Of a stretch of DNA of 64,000 nt, positions 57,562-64,000 are shown piece by piece. A program made the position numbers and the translations under genes. The stretch is taken from the NCBI RefSeq assembly GCF_014195685.1, contig NZ_JACICF010000001.1:629317-693316 (forward strand), read 5' to 3'. Each line of letters starts with the position of its first letter. The first letter of the stretch is position 1. Below the pieces are notes generated by a model. It was given only the letters and a program-made list of their open reading frames with translations. It had not been told where the DNA came from and made no database searches. The stretch is from Sphingomicrobium lutaoense (GTDB lineage Bacteria; Pseudomonadota; Alphaproteobacteria; Sphingomonadales; Sphingomonadaceae).

Positions 57562-60500
57562 ATGGTCTATGTCCCGCTGCGCATTTTTTCCTCTTTCACC
57601 ATGCTCGAGGGGGCGATCGAGCCCAAGGCGATTGCGGCGCTTGCCAGGAAGCTGGGATTTCCGGCGGCGGGGCTTGCCGATCGCAATGGGCTTTACGCCG
57701 CAATGGCCTTTTCGGATGCCTGCCTGAAAGAAGGCGTGCAGCCCATCGTCGGGACTTTCCTCGGAGTCGCGCGGCCCGAGGGATTGGGCCCCAAGGGCGA
57801 GATCGACTGGGTCGCACTCTATGCGCAGGACGCGGCGGGTTATGACAATCTGTGCAAGCTGGTGTCGGCGGCGCATCTTGCGCGGCCGATCGACGAAGCG
57901 CCGCATGTCAGCATGGACCGGCTGGCGGCGCATTCCGAAGGCCTGATTGCCTTGAGCGCGGGCGCCGAGGGGGCGGTCGCGCGATTGTTCGCCGAGGGGC
58001 AGCCCGACAAGGCGCGCGATTATGCGCGGCGGTTGGGCAGCGCTTTCGGGGGGCGATTCTACGTGGAATTGTCGCGGCGCGGCGATGCGATCGAGGAAGC
58101 CGCCGAGGAAGCGTTGATCGCGCTTGCCTATGACGAGGACTGGCCTCTGGTGGCGACCAATCCGGCGCAATATGACACGCCCGAATTCCATGCCGCGCAT
58201 GACACCATGCTATGCATCGCGGGATCGACCTATGTAGAGAATAGCGACCGCAAGACCTCTTCGCCCGAGGCCTGGCTCAAGCCTGCCGCGATGGTCGAGG
58301 AATTGTTTGCCGACCTGCCCGAAGCAATCGACAATTCCGGCGTCATCGCGCAGCGCTGCGCCTTCGCCGCGCCCAAGCGCAAGCCCATCCTGCCGCGGCT
58401 TTCGGACGATGAAGACGAGGCCTTGCGCCGCGAGGCGCATGCCGGGCTCGAACGGCGGCTCGAAGGCAAGAGCGAGGAGGAAAAGCAGCCCTATCGCGAC
58501 CGGCTCGACTATGAGCTCGACATTATCACGCGGATGGGTTTTTCGGGCTACTTCCTGATCGTTGCCGACTTCATCCAATGGGCCAAGGACAATGACATTC
58601 CGGTCGGGCCGGGGCGTGGTTCGGGCGCGGGCAGCGCGGTGGCCTGGGCGCTTCTCATCACCGATCTCGATCCCATCGAACTCAAATTGCTGTTCGAGCG
58701 CTTCCTCAATCCCGAGCGCGTGTCGATGCCCGACTTCGACATCGATTTCTGCGAAACGCATCGCGACAAGGTGATCGCTTACGTCCAAGAGAAATATGGG
58801 CGCGACAAGGTCGCCCAGATCATCACCTTCGGGCGTCTGAAGGCGCGCGCGGTCCTGAAGGATACGGGGCGCGTCCTCCAGATGAGCTACGGCCATGTCG
58901 ACCGGCTGGCCAAGCTGGTGCCCAACCATCCGACCGATCCCTGGGATCTGAAGCGTGCGCTCAACGGCGTGTCCGAACTGGCAAAGGAAGTCGCCGAAGA
59001 AGCCGATGTGAAGCGGCTGTTCGACCTTGCCACCAAGCTGGAAGGGCTGCCGCGCCATTCCTCGACCCATGCCGCGGGCGTGGTGATCGGGGACCGGCCT
59101 CTCGACCAGTTGGTCCCTCTCTATCGCGACCCCCGCTCGGACATGCCGGTGACCCAGTTCGACATGAAGCATGTCGAGCAGGCGGGCCTCGTGAAATTCG
59201 ACTTTCTCGGGCTGAAGACGCTGTCGGTCCTGAAAGAAGGTCAGCGCTTGCTGAAGAAGCGCGGGATCGAGCTCGATTATGCCAGCCTCCCATGGGACGA
59301 CGAAGCGGTCTACAAATTGATGCAGCGCGGCGACACGGTGGGCGTGTTCCAGCTGGAATCCGAAGGCATGCGTCGGACGCTCGCGGCGGTTCGGCCGACC
59401 AATTTCGGCGACATCATCGCGCTCGTCTCGCTCTATCGGCCCGGCCCGATGGACAATATCCCGCTGTTCGGGGACCGAAAGAACGGGCGCGCCGAGATCG
59501 CCTATCCGCACCCGATGCTGGAGGAGGTGCTGAAGGAAACCTATGGCATCTTCGTCTACCAGGAACAGGTGATGCAGGCAGCGCAGGTGCTGGCCGGATA
59601 CAGCCTCGGGGAAGCCGATCTCTTGCGGCGCGCGATGGGCAAGAAAGTCCAGGCCGAGATGGACAAGCAGCGCACCCGTTTCGTCGAGGGGGCGGCCAAG
59701 AACGGCATCGATGCGGCCAAGGCCAACGAGCTGTTCGACACGATCGACAAGTTCGCTGGCTATGGTTTCAACAAGAGCCACGCCGCGGCCTATGCGCTGG
59801 TCGCCTATCACACCGCCTATCTGAAGGCGCATTATCCCGCGGAATTCTACGCCGCCTCCATGTCCTATGACATGCACCAGACCGACAAGCTGGCGCTGTT
59901 CACCGAGGATGCGCGCCGGAGCGGGATCGAGATGCTGGGCCCCGACATCAATGCCGCGCGCGCCGATTTCGACGTGCAGGACGGTAAGGTGCGCTACGCG
60001 CTGGGAGCGCTGAAGGGCGTGGGCGAAAAGGCCATGGAGCTGCTGGTCGCAGAGCGCGAAGCCAACGGGCCGTTCGAGAGCCTCGAGAATTTCGCCGACC
60101 GGATCGATCCGCGGCTCTTGAACCGTCGCCAGCTCGAAGGGCTGGCCGCGGCGGGCAGTTTCGATGCCCTCAACGACAATCGAGCGCAGGTCCATGCGGG
60201 CGCCGAGACGATCCTTCGCCATGCCCAGCAGGCGGCAGGCGAGCGCGAAAGCGGGCAGGGCGGCCTCTTCGGGGGCGCCGAATGCGAGGATATCGCGGCG
60301 ATCCGCCTGCCCGATGCGCATTGGACGCTGGCCGAGCGGATGAGCGCGGAGCGGGAAGCCTTCGGCTTTTACTTCTCGGCGCATCCGGTCGATGCCCAGC
60401 GGCACCTCCTTGCCGCGCATCGCGTCAAGCAGTTCGGCGAACTGGGGGCGATGCCCGCCGCTGCCGAGGGAGCGCGGACCCAGACGATGATGGCGGGGCT

Positions 60501-61008
60501 GGTCGAGGAAGCGCGCTGGCGCACCTCGCAGCGCGGGCGGCGCTACATGATGGCGACGCTGTCCGATGCGTCGGGGCAATTCACCGCCATGGCATTCGAC
60601 GATGCCGCCTGCGAAGCGGTGGAGGAAGCCGCGAAGTCAGGCGAATGCGGGCTGATTACCGCCGAACTCGACCGCAAGCCGGGCGAGGAAGAGCCGCGCG
60701 TGACGATCAAGCATTTCAAGCCCTTGTCCGAACTGGCCGAGACCCAGCGCCTGAAGCTCGACATTCGTCTGGTCGATGCGGCGCATCTGCCCGCGATCGC
60801 CGCGACACTCGAGCATGGTGGGCGGGGAAGCGTGCGCATCCATGCGCCGGTAGATGCGACACGCGATGCGGTGCTGCTGATCGGGCGCGATTTCATCCTC
60901 GATGCCGATGTCGCCGACCGGCTGACACGCATATTGGGCGAGGATGCGGTCGAACTGGGCGCCGATGCGCCCGCCCGGCCGACACTGGCTTACTCCGCCG
61001 CGGGCTGA
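57562..61008 (+). CDS. dnaE: DNA polymerase III alpha subunit
   Basis: 1148 residues, normal for DnaE. N-terminal PHP domain, then the polymerase core with catalytic Asp pair in PDFDIDFCE near residue 392 and a third in KFDFLGLKTL near 550. The finger region VYQEQVMQAAQVLAGYSLGEADLLRRAMGKK lies near 670. A C-terminal OB fold (RTQTMMAGLVEEARWRTSQRGR) follows. In the PHP start the usual metal-binding His residues (HLRVHSxYS) read PLRIFSSFT, so PHP chemistry is probably lost. It overlaps the convergent mtgA gene by 19 bases. Confidence 0.97.
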   Translation: MVYVPLRIFSSFTMLEGAIEPKAIAALARKLGFPAAGLADRNGLYAAMAFSDACLKEGVQPIVGTFLGVARPEGLGPKGEIDWVALYAQDAAGYDNLCKLVSAAHLARPIDEAPHVSMDRLAAHSEGLIALSAGAEGAVARLFAEGQPDKARDYARRLGSAFGGRFYVELSRRGDAIEEAAEEALIALAYDEDWPLVATNPAQYDTPEFHAAHDTMLCIAGSTYVENSDRKTSSPEAWLKPAAMVEELFADLPEAIDNSGVIAQRCAFAAPKRKPILPRLSDDEDEALRREAHAGLERRLEGKSEEEKQPYRDRLDYELDIITRMGFSGYFLIVADFIQWAKDNDIPVGPGRGSGAGSAVAWALLITDLDPIELKLLFERFLNPERVSMPDFDIDFCETHRDKVIAYVQEKYGRDKVAQIITFGRLKARAVLKDTGRVLQMSYGHVDRLAKLVPNHPTDPWDLKRALNGVSELAKEVAEEADVKRLFDLATKLEGLPRHSSTHAAGVVIGDRPLDQLVPLYRDPRSDMPVTQFDMKHVEQAGLVKFDFLGLKTLSVLKEGQRLLKKRGIELDYASLPWDDEAVYKLMQRGDTVGVFQLESEGMRRTLAAVRPTNFGDIIALVSLYRPGPMDNIPLFGDRKNGRAEIAYPHPMLEEVLKETYGIFVYQEQVMQAAQVLAGYSLGEADLLRRAMGKKVQAEMDKQRTRFVEGAAKNGIDAAKANELFDTIDKFAGYGFNKSHAAAYALVAYHTAYLKAHYPAEFYAASMSYDMHQTDKLALFTEDARRSGIEMLGPDINAARADFDVQDGKVRYALGALKGVGEKAMELLVAEREANGPFESLENFADRIDPRLLNRRQLEGLAAAGSFDALNDNRAQVHAGAETILRHAQQAAGERESGQGGLFGGAECEDIAAIRLPDAHWTLAERMSAEREAFGFYFSAHPVDAQRHLLAAHRVKQFGELGAMPAAAEGARTQTMMAGLVEEARWRTSQRGRRYMMATLSDASGQFTAMAFDDAACEAVEEAAKSGECGLITAELDRKPGEEEPRVTIKHFKPLSELAETQRLKLDIRLVDAAHLPAIAATLEHGGRGSVRIHAPVDATRDAVLLIGRDFILDADVADRLTRILGEDAVELGADAPARPTLAYSAAG

Positions 61009-61883
61009 TCGGCGGGCGGCGGAGGCGGGGGCTCCGCATCAGGCACCGCAGGGCTATCCTGCGGGGGAACAGGCAGGGGTGCGGGCGGCAGCTGCAGATC
61101 TTCAGACGGTGCGGCCGGCTCTTCGGCTGCGGGTGCTCCTTCACGTGCCGGAGCGCCGCGCGGCTTTGGTGGTTCGGGCCGTTTTTCAAGGGTTTGCACG
61201 GGCTCGCTGGCACCTGAGGGGTAGACGCAGGCATCGAGGCCGTCGCGCGCGACCACGCCCATGCGGGTGGCGATGGTCGATCCATAACGAGCGGTGAAGC
61301 CCGAGGGGTTGCGGCCCGGCCGCTCCTTGGGAAGCGGCAGCACCGCCGCGATGGCCGCAGCCTGGCGGACGGAGAGATTGTCAGCGCCGTGGCCGAAATA
61401 GCGTTCGGCACCGGCCTTCACCCCATAGGTCCCGATGCCTGTTTCGGCGACGTTGAGATAGACTTCCATGATGCGTCGCTTTCCCCAGATCTTCTCGATG
61501 AGGAAAGTGAAATAGGCCTCGACGCCTTTGCGGAAATAGCCGCCGCCCTGCCAGAGAAAGACATTCTTGGCGGTCTGCTGCGAGATGGTCGAGCCGCCGC
61601 GAATGCGCCCGCTTCGGGCATTTTGTTCGCGGGCCTTTTCAATGGCTTCCCAGTCGAACCCGTCATGCGCGCAGAATTTGCTGTCCTCCGCCGCGATCAC
61701 CGCGCGGACCATGTCGCGGTCGATCTTTTCCAAGGGTTCCCAATCCTTCGTGATGCCATGCTCGTCCATCAGCATGGTCGCGGTCACGGGAACCGGCACG
61801 AAGCGGTAGAAGACCACCATGGCCAGCGAAGCAGTGACAAGAAGGAAACCGATCCACAGCATCCATTTCAGCAATTTACGCAC
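60990..61883 (-). CDS. mtgA: Monofunctional peptidoglycan glycosyltransferase
   Basis: 297 residues from GTG at 61883; AAGGAG upstream favours it, or TTG at 61886, over an ATG at 61940 that would lie on the alaS start. One membrane helix near residues 6-28, then the GT51 domain: [18 protein letters not shown] near 68 with the catalytic Glu, [13 protein letters not shown] near 95 and [15 protein letters not shown] near 135. It polymerises lipid II glycan. The last 75 residues are an unusual Pro/Ala/Glu-rich tail absent from typical MtgA. Confidence 0.93.
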   Translation of the reverse strand: MRKLLKWMLWIGFLLVTASLAMVVFYRFVPVPVTATMLMDEHGITKDWEPLEKIDRDMVRAVIAAEDSKFCAHDGFDWEAIEKAREQNARSGRIRGGSTISQQTAKNVFLWQGGGYFRKGVEAYFTFLIEKIWGKRRIMEVYLNVAETGIGTYGVKAGAERYFGHGADNLSVRQAAAIAAVLPLPKERPGRNPSGFTARYGSTIATRMGVVARDGLDACVYPSGASEPVQTLEKRPEPPKPRGAPAREGAPAAEEPAAPSEDLQLPPAPLPVPPQDSPAVPDAEPPPPPPADQPAAE

Positions 61884-61939
61884 CAAATTTCCGCTCCTTG
61901 TCGCTTGCCGCGATGCAACATAACGCATACATCGCCCCA

Positions 61940-64000
61940 ATGACTTCGACCAACGATATTCGCCGCAGCTTTCTCGACTATTTCGAGGGCCAGGGCCATG
62001 CCCGCGTGCCCTCGGCTCCGCTGGTGCCGCATAACGACCCCACGCTGATGTTCGTCAACGCGGGGATGGTGCCGTTCAAGAATGTCTTCACGGGACTGGA
62101 AACGCGCGACTATTCGACCGCGACCTCGAGCCAGAAATGCGTTCGGGCGGGGGGCAAGCATAACGACCTCGACAATGTCGGTTACACCGCGCGTCACCAC
62201 ACCTTTTTCGAGATGCTCGGCAATTTCTCCTTCGGCGACTATTTCAAGGAGCAGGCGATCCACCATGCATGGACCCTACTGACCAAGGAATGGGGGCTTC
62301 CTGCCGAGAAACTGACGGCCACCGTCTATCATACCGACGACGAGGCCTTTGACCTGTGGCGCAAGATTTCGGGGCTGCCCGAAGAGCGGATCATCCGCAT
62401 CGCGACCAAGGACAATTTCTGGGCCATGGGTGCCGACGGGCCGTGCGGGCCGTGCAGCGAAATCTTCTACGATCATGGCGAGCAGATCGAAGGCGGGCCG
62501 CCGGGTAGCCCGAACGAGGAAGGCGACCGTTTCGTCGAGATCTGGAACCTCGTCTTCATGCAGTTCACGCAGGAAAATGACGAAATCGTCGGCGACCTTC
62601 CCAAGCCCTCGATCGATACCGGCATGGGACTGGAGCGCATCGCGGCGGTAATGCAGGGCGTCCATGACAATTATGACACCGACCAGTTCAAAGCACTGAT
62701 CGCGGCGTCGGAGGAACTGACCAAGACCCGGGCCGAAGGCGAGAGCCAGGCGAGCCACCGCGTCATTGCCGACCATCTGCGTTCGGCGAGTTTCCTTGTT
62801 GCAGATGGCGTGCTGCCCGCCAACGAGGGGCGCGGCTATGTGCTTCGCCGGATCATGCGCCGCGCGATGCGCCATGCACATTTGCTGGGCGCCGAGGAGC
62901 CGTTGATGCATCGCCTGGTGCCCGAACTGGTGAGCGAAATGGGCGGGGCCTATCCCGAACTGGTGCGCGCGCAGCCCGCGATCGAGCAGGCGCTCCAGCA
63001 GGAAGAGACGCGCTTTCGCCGGACGCTCGCCAACGGGCTCAAGCTGCTCGACGAAGCGACGCAGGGCATGGGCGAGGGCGATGCTCTGCCGGGTGAAACG
63101 GCCTTCAAGCTTTACGACACCTACGGTTTTCCGTTCGATCTGACCGAAGATGCGCTGCGCCGCGAGGGCATGAGCGTCGATCGCGAAGGCTTCGATGCCG
63201 CGATGGCCAAGCAGAAAGCGGCGGCGCGCGCGGCCTGGAAGGGGTCGGGCGAGCAGGCGTCGGACGAACTGTGGTTCGACATTGCCGATGAAGTCGGCGC
63301 GACCGAATTCACGGGCTATGCGAGCCATGAAGGCGAAGGCATGGTCCAGGCGATCGTCAAGGACGGCAGCCGGGTCGAGGAAGCCGGGGAAGGCGAGGAA
63401 GTGATCCTCATCCTCAACCAGACGCCTTTCTATGGCGAGAGCGGCGGGCAGGTCGGCGATGCTGGGACGCTGTCGACGCCGTCGGGCGTGAAAGTCAAAG
63501 TGAGCGATACGGCCAAGCCGCTGGGCAAGCTCCATGCGCTTCATGGAAAGGTCGAGAAGGGCAGCGTCCGCAAGGGCGATACGCTGCATCAGCAAGTCGA
63601 TGCCGAGCGGCGCGACAAGGTGCGAGCCAACCATAGCGCGACACATCTCCTCCATGCCGCGCTCCGCAACCAGCTGGGCGAGCATGTCACCCAGAAGGGG
63701 AGCCTCGTCGCGCCCGATCGTCTGCGGTTCGATTTTTCGCATCCCAATGCGCTCACGGCGGAAGAAATTGCCGCGATCGAGCGCGAGGTGAACGAGGAAA
63801 TCCGTGCCAACGAAGCGGTCGGCACCCAGTTGATGACGCCCGACGATGCGGTGGCAGCGGGCGCGCTGGCACTGTTCGGCGAGAAATATGGCGACGAGGT
63901 TCGCGTGCTCTCGATGGGACGCAAGAGCGAGCGGCATTATTCGGTCGAACTGTGCGGCGGCACCCATGTCCGCGCGACCGGCGATATCCAGCTGTTCAAG
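61940..64000 (+). CDS. alaS: Alanyl-tRNA synthetase, 3' end outside window
   Basis: The frame runs from ATG at 61940 to the window edge without a stop (687 codons visible of an expected ~880). Class II catalytic domain: [13 protein letters not shown] near 35, [19 protein letters not shown] near 63 and [13 protein letters not shown] near 230. The editing domain shows [11 protein letters not shown] near 565 and CGGTHV near 673, the zinc ligands. The C-Ala domain is cut off. It charges tRNA-Ala and clears Ser/Gly mischarging. The start is 56 bases from mtgA. Confidence 0.95.
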   Translation, partial: MTSTNDIRRSFLDYFEGQGHARVPSAPLVPHNDPTLMFVNAGMVPFKNVFTGLETRDYSTATSSQKCVRAGGKHNDLDNVGYTARHHTFFEMLGNFSFGDYFKEQAIHHAWTLLTKEWGLPAEKLTATVYHTDDEAFDLWRKISGLPEERIIRIATKDNFWAMGADGPCGPCSEIFYDHGEQIEGGPPGSPNEEGDRFVEIWNLVFMQFTQENDEIVGDLPKPSIDTGMGLERIAAVMQGVHDNYDTDQFKALIAASEELTKTRAEGESQASHRVIADHLRSASFLVADGVLPANEGRGYVLRRIMRRAMRHAHLLGAEEPLMHRLVPELVSEMGGAYPELVRAQPAIEQALQQEETRFRRTLANGLKLLDEATQGMGEGDALPGETAFKLYDTYGFPFDLTEDALRREGMSVDREGFDAAMAKQKAAARAAWKGSGEQASDELWFDIADEVGATEFTGYASHEGEGMVQAIVKDGSRVEEAGEGEEVILILNQTPFYGESGGQVGDAGTLSTPSGVKVKVSDTAKPLGKLHALHGKVEKGSVRKGDTLHQQVDAERRDKVRANHSATHLLHAALRNQLGEHVTQKGSLVAPDRLRFDFSHPNALTAEEIAAIEREVNEEIRANEAVGTQLMTPDDAVAAGALALFGEKYGDEVRVLSMGRKSERHYSVELCGGTHVRATGDIQLFK

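Noticed and set aside
58210-60579. 789-codon minus-strand frame opposite dnaE
   Set aside because: Antisense to dnaE and low in normal protein composition; treated as chance.

Overview
The window is a gene-dense, GC-rich stretch of an alphaproteobacterial chromosome. Protein character (SPOR/TPR protein, PafA/SPAP-type alkaline phosphatase, TonB receptor beside a tryptophan-halogenase-like flavoprotein, lysine/alanine-tailed trigger factor, EcfG-type promoter) points to Sphingomonadales, for example a Sphingomonas or Sphingomicrobium relative. No prophage, insertion sequence, CRISPR array or integrase was seen; most of the window is core chromosome.

Layout. 1-7 kb: 3' end of a SPOR-domain protein, then pyrB, ruvX and a DUF3089 hydrolase on the minus strand, diverging from gatC-gatA-gatB. 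6.8-11.2 kb: an alkaline phosphatase and a tightly coupled lipoprotein / M48 metalloprotease / lipoprotein operon. 11.3-20.3 kb: a proteostasis block (tRNA-Leu, tig, a glycosyltransferase, clpP, a membrane J-protein, clpX, a CPBP-like membrane protein, lon, hup, tRNA-Val). 20.3-29.8 kb: Crp/Fnr regulator, HIT protein, tRNA-His, a leucine-dehydrogenase-like enzyme, the cytochrome c maturation genes ccmC-D-E-F-G-H-I, alanine dehydrogenase, a 2H phosphoesterase and a DUF3775 protein. 29.9-39.3 kb: tRNA-Met, a DUF411 protein, a BCCT transporter, a five-PAS hybrid histidine kinase, and proB diverging from proC-proA.

39.3-53 kb is the most accessory-looking region: amidohydrolase, FAD-dependent halogenase, TonB-dependent receptor, GH16 glucanase, MFS transporter, LacI regulator, GH3 beta-glucosidase and a serine hydrolase. 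A shared palindrome (core TGAACGTTCA) occurs twice, exactly two helical turns apart, in the halogenase/receptor divergent promoter region and once in the lacI/GH3 divergent region. The genes therefore look like one LacI-controlled beta-glucan uptake and breakdown regulon. 53-64 kb returns to core genes: proS, lolC/E, lolD, glutathione peroxidase, a small secreted protein, dnaE, mtgA and the 5' part of alaS.

Genes are packed with many 4-base ATGA start/stop overlaps. Four convergent pairs share a 4-base palindromic stop (CTAG or TTAA). Regulatory signals readable by eye include an RpoH-like promoter before clpP, a two-way EcfG-like promoter between the DUF3775 gene and tRNA-Met, and a near-consensus promoter that predicts a leaderless amidohydrolase mRNA. 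All functional calls rest on motif reading without database searches.
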